NCBI GenBank assembly: GCA_964610175.1
Contig: CAZSVE010000067.1
Location: 1 to 17,058, forward strand
Direction: 5' to 3'
Source of the DNA: CAZSVE01 sp964610175
Lineage (GTDB): Bacteria > Pseudomonadota > Gammaproteobacteria > HK1
DNA length: 17,058 bases
Positions within the stretch are counted from its first letter, which is position 1; each line of letters opens with the position of its first letter. This document shows positions 7,507 to 14,105 of the stretch, one piece after another. The notes under the pieces were generated by a model that made no database searches, was not told where the DNA came from, and saw only the letters and a program-made list of their open reading frames with translations. The translations under genes and the position numbers were made by a program.

Positions 7507-10500
7507 ATGGACACCCCCTGTTTGGACGAAAGACATCTCTCACGGATTTCGGCCCTTGAACAACTCATCAATCTGGGTTTCGAGTATCTGACGCCCGAGG
7601 AAGCCCTGGCGGCCCGTCAGGGTAAAGTCGGTAATGTACTGTTGGAGTGCATACTGCAAAGGCAGCTCAAGGACATCAACCGGATCACCCATAAGGGGAA
7701 GGAGTATCGCTTCAGCGAGGAAAATCTTCAGCTTGCGGTGCAGAGGCTGAAAAATGTCGAAGACGATGGACTCCGCAAAACCAATGAGGCCGTTTACGAA
7801 CGATTGACGCTGGGCCTGACACTGGGGCAGGTCGTGGAAGGCAACGCCAAGAGTTTCACCTTGCGTTACATCGATTGGCATGGTTGGAAGAACAACGTGT
7901 TTCACGTTACCTCTGGGTTTACGGTTGCCTGTCGGCATAGCGTGAAAATCACGCATCTCGACATCGTGTTGTTCGTCAATGGCATTCCCCTTGCGGTACT
8001 CGAATGCGTGCCGCCCTCCGTTCCACTCGATCGAGCCATTTCGCGTCTGCTCGAAAGTCAATACGATACGCCATCCCCCAGGTTCTTCAGCTACGCGCAG
8101 CTTCTCCTCGCCACCCACCGAGATGGCGCCCGATTCGGGACAATCGGCACACCGGCGAGGTTTTGGTCGATTTGGAGAGAGCCCGACGATCCGGCTACCC
8201 GAAATGCCTTGCTGAAATCCATCCGGAAGGGTCCGACACCACGGATCGAGGAGTTGCTTTTCTCGGGAGATTTTGCCCCTTTGCGAGGGTTCTTCGATGC
8301 GGACGATCCGGAAAGACATCGGATCACGAAACAGGCAAAGGCCATTCATGGGCTTTGCCGCCCGAAGCGATTATTGGAACTGATATACAAATTCACCGTT
8401 TTCGATAATGGCGTCAAAAAGATCGCACGCTATCAACAGTACTTCGCCGTCAAACGTATCCTTTCTCATATTCGTACCCCGAATGCCGATGGCAGGCGCC
8501 GGGGCGGCATCGTCTGGCATACGCAAGGGTCCGGAAAGTCTCTGACCATGGTGATGCTGGCGCGTTCTCTCGCCGAGGAACCCGGCATTTCGAATCCGCG
8601 CATCGTGTTGGTTACCGACCGCAAAGACCTGGACAAACAGATCAAAGATACCTTCGCGGCGTGCGATATGGCCCCGCGGCGGACCAGGACCGGCCGTGAT
8701 CTGCTGGAACTGGTTTCCCGACGCAAGGCAAACGTGATTACCACCCTGGTGCATAAGTTCGATAAGGCGCTCAATATCCGAAAGTACCAGGACGATTCCA
8801 TCGATATCTTCATGCTCATCGACGAGAGCCATCGCACCCAGTTCGGTTCCTTCGCGGCGCGCATGCGGCAGATGTTTCCCAATGCCTGTTACTTGGGGTT
8901 CACGGGCACCCCGTTGATGAAGAAAGAGAAAAACAACTTCGCGAAATTCGGTGGACTCATCGATTACTACACCATCGATCGGGCCATCCACGACCAGACC
9001 ATCGTTCCCCTGTTATACGAGGCGCGACATGTGGAAATGACCCTGGACAAACATGCCATGGATTCGTGGTTTCGGCGCCATACCCGGGGACTTACCGATG
9101 CCCAAAAGGTGATGTCGAAGAAAAAATACGCCCGGGCCGAGCGGTTGAACAACACCGAAAAGGTTCTTTATCTCCGTGCCTTCGATATCAGCAGGCACTT
9201 TCGAAATGCCCTGCAAGGCAGCGGGTACAAGGGGCAACTCGTGGCGCCCGACAAGACCACCGCACTGGCCTATCATCGATACCTCGATGAAATCGGCCTC
9301 GTTTCATCGGAGGTCATTATCTCAGCGCCGGGTAACCATGAAAATCGGAGAAAGGCCCGTGTCGGGTCCGTCGTCGACTCCCCAGAAGAAGATGGCCTCG
9401 AAAACCAGGTGGTGGAATTCTGGCGAGAGATGATGAGGCGCTACGGATCCGAGGCGGAATACAACAATCGAATCATCGACCATTTCAAGTATGGCGACGA
9501 CCCGGAGATCCTCATCGTCGTCGACAAGCTACAAACCGGTTTCGATGCGCCCCGGAACACCGTGTTGTATGTAACGCGCGCCCTGCGCGGACATACGTTG
9601 CTGCAGACCATTGCCCGGGTCAATCGTATCCACGAAGACGACCGTGGTCATCGCAAGGAATTCGGATTCATCGTGGATTATGTCGGCATCCTCGGCGATC
9701 TCGACAAGGCGCTGTCCCGGTACAGCGCCCTCGAAGATTTCGATGATGAAGATCTGCTCGGGGCCTTGGTGCCGATACGGGAAGAGTTGAAAAAACTGCC
9801 CCAAAGACACGCCAATCTTCGGGAATTGTTCATCGATACCCACCACGACGAAGAGATCCACGAAATGCTACGATGCAACGAGACAATCCGAAACACCTTC
9901 CACCAGCGACTGGCCGAATTCGGCAAAACCCTGGATATCGCCCTTTCCAACGACAGGTTCATGGCGGAGACATCCGCGGCTGAACGCAAGATGTACAAAG
10001 ACGATCTTCGGCGATTCCGGGAACTGAAAAAAACCACAAGCCCGCGCTGCGGCGCTGGAATCGACCAAGGTATCGACCACCGCGATGATGAATCGAGGAT
10101 GAAAGAAATGCTAAACACACATATTTCTGCCTTCGAAGTTACCCAACTCAATCCACCGGTCCCTATTTCTCCGTTCGAGATCCTCAACGAAAACCCATTT
10201 TGTCAGGCAAAGGCACCGCCTCTTATCTACGGCACCGACCAGAGTGCCGCCACCAAGGCGAATGCCATCGCCGAAGTTGCCCGAAAACTCCTTGCCGAGC
10301 ACAAGGAATGGGATCCCGCCTTCTACGGCAAATTCTCCAGGCTCATTCAGCAGGTCATCGACGAATTCAAGGCCAGGCAACTATCCGATGTCGAATACCT
10401 GGATCGGATAACCGGAATCTATGCCAGGGTGGAAAAACGAGGAAACCGGGACGTCCCCATAATCCTGCGGGACAATGAAAACACCACGGCATTCTACAGG

Positions 10501-10824
10501 GCGCTAAAACCCCATTTTACGGTGCACCGGGAGGGAGCGGACGATCTCGACAGGGTATCGTGGGCCGAGGACACGGCATTCTGCGACACGGAAACCGTTA
10601 CCAATACGGCAATGGCCATCGACGACATCCTTCGTCGCCACTGGAAAGTACGTTTTTGGGATGACCCGGACGCCATCAAGCAGGCAATGAACGACATCGA
10701 CGACTATCTTTGTGACGAGGTCAATGCAATTCCTGGAATCGAGTTATCTCCGGATCAGATAGATGAGATCATAGAAAAGACAATAAGGATCGCGCGCTCC
10801 CTGGCATCATCATCGCCAAGATAG
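7507..10824 (+). CDS. hsdR: Type I restriction enzyme HsdR subunit with degenerate nuclease motif
   Basis: HsdR is the ATP-driven DNA translocase and nuclease of type I restriction complexes, acting with HsdM and HsdS. From the ATG at 7507 the protein has 1105 residues. The N-terminal nuclease domain shows LDIVLFVNG (D152) and AVLECVPPS (E166). Relatives have ECKRP here, so the catalytic lysine of the D...E-x-K site is V168 (GTG at 8008-8010). Motor motifs look intact: Walker A HTQGSGKS (K344), motif II DESHR (439-443), FTGTP, DKLQTGFDAPRN and QTIARVNR. The ATG at 7507 is preferred over the GTG at 7450 because a candidate promoter overlaps the latter; neither has a good ribosome binding site. 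No hsdM or hsdS lies in the window. The gene could be a translocation-only remnant or could work with partners elsewhere. Confidence 0.93.
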   Translation: MDTPCLDERHLSRISALEQLINLGFEYLTPEEALAARQGKVGNVLLECILQRQLKDINRITHKGKEYRFSEENLQLAVQRLKNVEDDGLRKTNEAVYERLTLGLTLGQVVEGNAKSFTLRYIDWHGWKNNVFHVTSGFTVACRHSVKITHLDIVLFVNGIPLAVLECVPPSVPLDRAISRLLESQYDTPSPRFFSYAQLLLATHRDGARFGTIGTPARFWSIWREPDDPATRNALLKSIRKGPTPRIEELLFSGDFAPLRGFFDADDPERHRITKQAKAIHGLCRPKRLLELIYKFTVFDNGVKKIARYQQYFAVKRILSHIRTPNADGRRRGGIVWHTQGSGKSLTMVMLARSLAEEPGISNPRIVLVTDRKDLDKQIKDTFAACDMAPRRTRTGRDLLELVSRRKANVITTLVHKFDKALNIRKYQDDSIDIFMLIDESHRTQFGSFAARMRQMFPNACYLGFTGTPLMKKEKNNFAKFGGLIDYYTIDRAIHDQTIVPLLYEARHVEMTLDKHAMDSWFRRHTRGLTDAQKVMSKKKYARAERLNNTEKVLYLRAFDISRHFRNALQGSGYKGQLVAPDKTTALAYHRYLDEIGLVSSEVIISAPGNHENRRKARVGSVVDSPEEDGLENQVVEFWREMMRRYGSEAEYNNRIIDHFKYGDDPEILIVVDKLQTGFDAPRNTVLYVTRALRGHTLLQTIARVNRIHEDDRGHRKEFGFIVDYVGILGDLDKALSRYSALEDFDDEDLLGALVPIREELKKLPQRHANLRELFIDTHHDEEIHEMLRCNETIRNTFHQRLAEFGKTLDIALSNDRFMAETSAAERKMYKDDLRRFRELKKTTSPRCGAGIDQGIDHRDDESRMKEMLNTHISAFEVTQLNPPVPISPFEILNENPFCQAKAPPLIYGTDQSAATKANAIAEVARKLLAEHKEWDPAFYGKFSRLIQQVIDEFKARQLSDVEYLDRITGIYARVEKRGNRDVPIILRDNENTTAFYRALKPHFTVHREGADDLDRVSWAEDTAFCDTETVTNTAMAIDDILRRHWKVRFWDDPDAIKQAMNDIDDYLCDEVNAIPGIELSPDQIDEIIEKTIRIARSLASSSPR

Positions 10825-10828
10825 CTTC

Positions 10829-10955
10829 GTTGGAAGGTTCGAGTACCCGAAGTCCTTACAAATGGATCGAGTTTCGGAAAGCGGCGTAATCGAGGAAAAC
10901 CTTTCCACTGGTTCCCAAGCGCAGGAACCTTTTCTGGAGTTCCCACGATCCATGC
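10829..10955 (-). repeat. Repeat module C, copy 2 (inverted relative to copy 1)
   Basis: The reverse complement carries GGAACTCCAGAAAAGGTTCC, GGGAACCAGTGGAAAGG, TACGCCGCTTTCCGAAACTC, GATCCATTTGTAAGGA and GGGTACTCGAACC, in the same order as 2970-3098. It begins 5 bp after the hsdR stop codon. Relative to the adjacent gene it has the same orientation as copy 1 has to the protease gene. Confidence 0.8.
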
Positions 10956-10965
10956 TCCCAAGCCG

Positions 10966-11035
10966 AAACTCGGGAACCAGTGGAACCGGCGTTTCGTAAA
11001 ACTCGACCCATTTGCGAAAATGAGCCGGAAATCAG
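10966..11035 (+). repeat. Fused C/A repeat segment
   Basis: CGGGAACCAGTGGAA (start of module C) runs into CGTTTCGTAAAACTCGACCC, ATTTGCGAA and GAGCCGGAAAT, the proximal half of unit A in minus orientation. The 14 bp GGGAACCAGTGGAA at 10972-10985 is a perfect inverted repeat of 10903-10916 in the neighbouring module C, with a 55-bp loop. Confidence 0.65.
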
Positions 11036-11122
11036 CAGATCAGCGCCTCGCCCCAAGACTGAAGAAGCGGAATGGGTCCAGGCACGCGCACCGGTTCTCT
11101 CGGAATCTTTGTTTTTACGATA
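11036..11122 (+). repeat. Repeat module B, copy 3
   Basis: CAGCGCCTCGCCCCAAGACTG, GGTCCAGGCACGCGCACC, GGTTCTCTCGGAATC and TTTTTACGATAC match the ordered motifs of 2548-2629. The block CCGGTTCTCTCGGAA is identical in both. Its end overlaps the stop codon of the coding remnant on the opposite strand. Confidence 0.7.
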
Positions 11123-11270
11123 CCTCCAGCTCGATCTCCAGCTTGCCCGCCGCCTTGCTGGAAGCATCGTCTTCCGGACGGAATTTTCGCGAGCGTTATC
11201 GTGCCGCTTTGTAGGGTACTCCCGGCAGGCAGCGGCACGGTATCGCAAGGCCTTGGTTTCCCGGCCACGC
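11115..11270 (-). pseudogene. Frame-broken coding remnant, possibly amphi-Trp-like
   Basis: On the minus strand just beyond the NifX-like gene, one frame reads DTVPLPAGSTLQSGTITLA (about 11190-11250). Another, open only from 11195 to the TAA at 11115-11117, reads RPEDDASSK followed by KAAGKLEIELEVS and stop. The acidic linker plus alternating GKLEIELE end resembles the last beta strand of amphi-Trp domain proteins, which also carry a VTLP-type strand upstream. There is no start codon in the second frame and an in-frame TAA (11196-11198) precedes it, so no intact gene exists. I infer a decayed third gene of the operon; chance cannot be excluded. Confidence 0.3.
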
Positions 11271-11274
11271 CGGG

Positions 11275-11676
11275 TCAGGATATGCCGGGAGAGAACCGAA
11301 CCTCCTGATGCGCATGGTCGTGAGAGCATTTGCATTCATGGGTCGATCCCTCTATCAGGGAACCGTTCAAAAAGGCACGGATGGCCTTGTCGGGGTCGGT
11401 TTCCAGGGTAGCGATCCCTCGGATGTTCCGTTCGGCGAGGCGATGCCGCATTCCTTCTCCCATTCCACCGCTGATCAGCACCTGCACGGAATCCAGCACC
11501 GGGTGTGAAACTCCCCGATACCCATGGAGCAATTGTTCCTTGGGTAGTTCCAGGAGTTCTTTACCCTTTATTTCTCCAGGCGATCCCTCCGTGGCATCGT
11601 AGATCCAGAACCTCGTGCATTTGCCGGCATGGCCCGTGATCTCGCGGCGGTTCTGACTCGTTACTGCAATCTTCAT
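11275..11676 (-). CDS. NifX/NifB-type dinitrogenase FeMo-cofactor biosynthesis domain protein
   Basis: This 133-residue protein has the compact fold of the NifX / orange-protein family, which binds iron-sulphur or molybdenum-containing clusters. Family features are the start MKIAVTSQNRREITGHAGK, the central VLDSVQVLISGGMGEGM and the later strand and helix GIATLETDPDKAIRAFLNG. The C-terminus is rich in metal ligands (HECKCSHDHAHQ), suggesting metal or cluster binding. The ATG at 11676 follows GGAGGATAAAGCGC. Only 5 nt separate it from the stop of the upstream metallo-hydrolase gene, so the two form an operon and the ribosome binding site overlaps that gene's end. No nif structural genes are present, so a role in nitrogen fixation is not implied; a cluster carrier role is more likely. 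Confidence 0.82.
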   Translation of the reverse strand: MKIAVTSQNRREITGHAGKCTRFWIYDATEGSPGEIKGKELLELPKEQLLHGYRGVSHPVLDSVQVLISGGMGEGMRHRLAERNIRGIATLETDPDKAIRAFLNGSLIEGSTHECKCSHDHAHQEVRFSPGIS

Positions 11677-11681
11677 GCGCT

Positions 11682-12665
11682 TTATCCTCCAACTTCGAAG
11701 GTATCTCCATTACCGATGTAGATATCCGATGTCGATCGGTTCCCGGCTGACCCGCGGACAACGGGTAATCCCAGTTCGATCATGCGCTGCACCGCTTTTT
11801 CCCCTGTGCAATGGTTACAGGCGAAGTGATCGATACCATACTCGCCGAGGGCCGTCACCGTCTTGTCGATCTCCTCGTTCCATTCCCCGAAGGGGGAGAT
11901 ATGGAGTCCACCATACACGGCGTAGATCTTTTCTCCCCCTTGGAATTTGCGTTTCGCGTAGTCGAGGAGATTGAGCGCACCGCCATGGCCACAACCGGTA
12001 ATCATGGCAAGGCCCTTATCCGTCAGATTTACATAAAGGACATTCTCGCCCTCTACGTTACCCAGGGTCTTCATGGGGTAGTGGGCGATGGCGAGCCCCG
12101 AAAAGGGGATGATGGGATCGTTCGGCGTCACCACATGCACGGGGCCGGCGTGCCCGCTTTTTTCCATCAGTTGAAATCCACCTCGATGAAAGCCCTCGGG
12201 TACGTAGATGGGAATATCCGGTTTGTGCTTGATCGTCGACTCGATACCCCAGAAATGATCGAAATGTTCATGGCTTATCACCAGAAACTCGATCTCCCCC
12301 CGTTGCAGCATTTCATCGATCCCTTCCTCGGCGAAGCGCTTATCCATCCATTGTGTATTCCAACCCGAGTCGAACAGGAACCGGCGTATGCCCCCGTCTC
12401 GTTCTTCGACCTCGACAAGGGCCGATGAACCACCGGCATTCTCCGGGTGTAGCGTACCGAAAGGGGGAAACGGAAGATCATATTGATCGACCGTGCCGAG
12501 ATCCTTCCCCGTGGATTTGAGATCCGCCACCAACGTTGGGGTGTCGAACCAACCGGTCTCGGAGATACAGCGAATCTTCACCCGTTTTACGGAACCGATA
12601 TCGATGGGCGCCCCGACGTGGAATGCCTCCGCATTATTCTTGTCCTGCTTCGTCGTGTCTTGCAT
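11682..12665 (-). CDS. Metallo-beta-lactamase-fold hydrolase (dihydropterin/RFA-P synthase-like)
   Basis: This is a 327-residue cytoplasmic metal-dependent hydrolase. The metal motif HEHFDH is at residues 132-137 (H132, H134, D136, H137). Further expected ligands are H227 in GCGHGG, H255 in YGGLHIS and H285 in NHCTG. The GGLH/HCTG pair is typical of the MBL subgroup named after the archaeal 7,8-dihydropterin-6-methyl-4-(beta-D-ribofuranosyl)aminobenzene-5'-phosphate synthase, but bacterial members have uncertain substrates. Upstream AAGGAG lies 10 nt from the ATG at 12665 and 7 nt from an in-frame GTG at 12668, so either could start the protein. It is the first gene of a two-gene operon with the NifX-like protein, a pairing that suggests a joint role around a metal or cluster cofactor. 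Confidence 0.85.
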   Translation of the reverse strand: MQDTTKQDKNNAEAFHVGAPIDIGSVKRVKIRCISETGWFDTPTLVADLKSTGKDLGTVDQYDLPFPPFGTLHPENAGGSSALVEVEERDGGIRRFLFDSGWNTQWMDKRFAEEGIDEMLQRGEIEFLVISHEHFDHFWGIESTIKHKPDIPIYVPEGFHRGGFQLMEKSGHAGPVHVVTPNDPIIPFSGLAIAHYPMKTLGNVEGENVLYVNLTDKGLAMITGCGHGGALNLLDYAKRKFQGGEKIYAVYGGLHISPFGEWNEEIDKTVTALGEYGIDHFACNHCTGEKAVQRMIELGLPVVRGSAGNRSTSDIYIGNGDTFEVGG

Positions 12666-12861
12666 CACTTTATTTCTCCTTGCAACGAACTTTTCGAACC
12701 ACGAATGAACGTGTTCTTCCTGCTGAATTCAGTCCGTGAACCGAAACCCAGTCGATTCGGATTGTCCTGGAAACGGGTTACCCGAAACCTCGGGAGAATC
12801 CTGGTACCGTGAATATCGAGATAGAATTGCCCTGGGATCTTTCTGGATAGAATCATCATTG

Positions 12862-12880
12862 CGGAATGATAATTATTCGC
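12862..12880 (-). promoter_or_regulatory. Weak candidate Fur-type operator
   Basis: Read on the minus strand, GCGAATAATTATCATTCCG agrees with the palindromic 19-bp Fur consensus at 13 positions by my count, all in the central part. It lies about 200 bp upstream of the metallo-hydrolase/NifX-like operon. The match is borderline and the distance is long for a repressor site. Confidence 0.2.
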
Positions 12881-12899
12881 GTTCCTGCTTGCAATATCT

Positions 12900-13013
12900 T
12901 GTTTATTTCCCGCTCATCCTGGCAAATAAGCCGGATTTTACAAGGCAGAAATTTGCTTTGACCGATGCAAAACCACGCTGTATCGGATCGAGACGAAGCT
13001 TCGCCAGGCCGGT
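12900..13013 (+). repeat. Intergenic repeat unit A, copy 3
   Basis: TTGTTTATTTCCCGCTCA, GGCAAATAAGCCGGATTTTAC, TTTGCTTTGACCGATGC, ATCGGATCGAG and ACGAAGCTTCGCCAGG follow the unit A order. The palindrome is slightly degraded (CGAAGCTTCG at 12994-13003). Confidence 0.75.
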
Positions 13014-13146
13014 AACGTACCGACCCTCGCTACAATCGAGAAGCGGACAGCCAAGGATTCGGTGTTTCCCGAGGGTGTTATTTCTCAAGTAAGTTAGCAA
13101 AGAAACCTCCCCTTCAGGCTCATATGCCTTTCGAAGAGACTTCGAG

Positions 13147-13183
13147 TTGCGACACGGTCGCGACTTGCTATATCATAGCAAGT
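13147..13183 (+). promoter_or_regulatory. Candidate rplU promoter overlapping a palindrome
   Basis: TTGCGA (13147-13152) with TATATC 16 bp later (13169-13174), or TATCAT at 18 bp, makes a plausible sigma-70 promoter. The -10 region lies inside the perfect inverted repeat ACTTGCTAT-ATC-ATAGCAAGT (13163-13183). TTCATTTTTATAA follows. The palindrome could be an operator or a hairpin in the leader; which cannot be decided from sequence. Confidence 0.4.
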
Positions 13184-13258
13184 TCATTTTTATAACTCGC
13201 TTGTCGGAAGTAAATCCCCGTTACGAGCAACGAAAAACAAATTTCCCGGGACATCGAG

Positions 13259-13576
13259 ATGTACGCAGTAGTTATGACAGGCGGTAAACAGTACCGCATC
13301 CAGGTGGGGGACAGTCTGCGCGTGGAAAAACTAACGACCGAAGAAGGCGCTTCGGTAACGCTGGACAAGGTGCTCATGGTGGGTAACGGCGAGAACGTCA
13401 CTGTAGGAACGCCGTATGTGGAAGGTGGAAATGTCTCCGCCAAGGTAAAATCTCATGGTCGCGGGGAAAAGATCCGCATCATCAAATTCAAGCGGCGCAA
13501 GAACTACCAGCGAACCCAGGGGCATCGACAGCCCTTTACCGAACTCGAGATTACCGGGATTGGCGGTGTGCAATAA
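13259..13576 (+). CDS. rplU: 50S ribosomal protein bL21
   Basis: This 105-residue ribosomal protein binds 23S rRNA in the large subunit. It starts with the family signature MYAVVMTGGKQYRIQVGD and ends with the conserved basic region IIKFKRRKNYQRTQGHRQ followed by TELEITGI. Its length matches the usual 103-105 residues. The ribosome binding site is weak (ACATCGAG directly before the ATG). rpmA follows on the same strand as expected, but 205 bp away rather than the usual few tens of bases, because repeat DNA lies between them. Confidence 0.97.
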   Translation: MYAVVMTGGKQYRIQVGDSLRVEKLTTEEGASVTLDKVLMVGNGENVTVGTPYVEGGNVSAKVKSHGRGEKIRIIKFKRRKNYQRTQGHRQPFTELEITGIGGVQ

Positions 13577-13607
13577 TCGGCTTCGGTGAAGCCCGAATCG
13601 AACCACG

Positions 13608-13747
13608 AGTTTTACAAACCACGAATTTCAATCGACCCGCGGAGCTTCGCTTCGAGCCGAAAAGGCATGACCGATCCCTGGTAAGGCGGAATCGGCCCCT
13701 TGAGGTAAAGCTTGATCCGACTTGTGAAGCTGGGCGGGAAATAAACC
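13608..13747 (-). repeat. Intergenic repeat unit A, copy 4, inside the rplU-rpmA gap
   Basis: The left part has GAGTTTTACAAACCACGAATT, the middle GGAGCTTCGCTTCGAGCC and GGCATGACCGATCC. The right end has GAAGCTGGGCGGGAAATAAAC, the reverse complement of the GTTTATTTCCCGC end. It appears to be a rearranged or double copy in minus orientation. It accounts for most of the 205 bp between rplU and rpmA. Confidence 0.65.
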
Positions 13748-13781
13748 GATCATAGGCTTGAGAATTGGGGAGGAATCATCG

Positions 13782-14039
13782 ATGGCACATAAAAAAGCCG
13801 GTGGGAGTTCACGCAACGGCCGAGATTCCGAATCGAAACGTCTGGGCGTAAAGCGTTACGGTGGTCAGGCCGTGGAACCAGGCTACATCATCGTGCGGCA
13901 GCGCGGTACCCGCTTTCACCCCGGTGTCAACGTAGGGTGCGGTCGGGACCACACACTATTCGCAACGGCGGCAGGCAATGTCGTATTCCAAAAAAAAGGC
14001 CCGAAAAATCGCCAATATGTCAGTGTTTTGGCCCAATAA
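13782..14039 (+). CDS. rpmA: 50S ribosomal protein bL27
   Basis: This 85-residue ribosomal protein has its N-terminus near the peptidyl transferase centre. The start MAHKKAGGSSRNGRDSESKR and the core GVKRYGGQ, IIVRQRGTRFHPG and GCGRDHTLFA are diagnostic. The ATG at 13782 follows GGGGAGGA at 7 nt; an in-frame start at 13758 would add eight non-family residues. It ends 33 bp before a strong intrinsic terminator. Confidence 0.98.
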   Translation: MAHKKAGGSSRNGRDSESKRLGVKRYGGQAVEPGYIIVRQRGTRFHPGVNVGCGRDHTLFATAAGNVVFQKKGPKNRQYVSVLAQ

Positions 14040-14072
14040 AACCAGATTTTCCTGCCCAGCGAGGAAACACGG

Positions 14073-14102
14073 AAAACCCCGTTTCATAGCGGGGTTTTTT
14101 TT
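14073..14102 (+). terminator. Strong intrinsic terminator after rpmA, abutting obgE
   Basis: AAAACCCCG (14073-14081) and CGGGGTTTT (14090-14098) form a 9-bp perfect stem with an 8-nt loop, and the T run continues to 14102. The obgE start codon is at 14106, only 3 nt after the T run, so the terminator occupies the whole obgE leader. Confidence 0.9.
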
Positions 14103-14105
14103 CCA

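Larger units (their letters stand above)
10825..11274. other. Repeat and remnant region between hsdR and the NifX-like gene
   Basis: This 450-bp gap lies between two convergent genes. It contains module C (minus), a fused C/A segment, module B (plus) and a short coding remnant. Long frames crossing it on both strands translate repeat DNA and have no supporting homology or ribosome binding site. No convincing intrinsic terminator for either flanking gene was found. Confidence 0.55.
12666..13258. other. Divergent gap between the hydrolase operon and rplU
   Basis: This 593-bp gap contains a possible Fur-like site (12862-12880), a full repeat unit A (12900-13013) and the rplU promoter region with a palindrome (13147-13183). 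A plus-strand frame open from 12736 to 13092 crosses the repeat and has no ribosome binding site or recognisable product, so I do not call a gene. Positions 12690-12850 hold no structure I can interpret. Confidence 0.55.

Noticed and set aside
11275..11676. Evidence for nitrogen fixation from the NifX-like protein
   Set aside because: The family also includes cluster carriers unrelated to nitrogenase, and no nifH, nifD, nifK or nifB is present.
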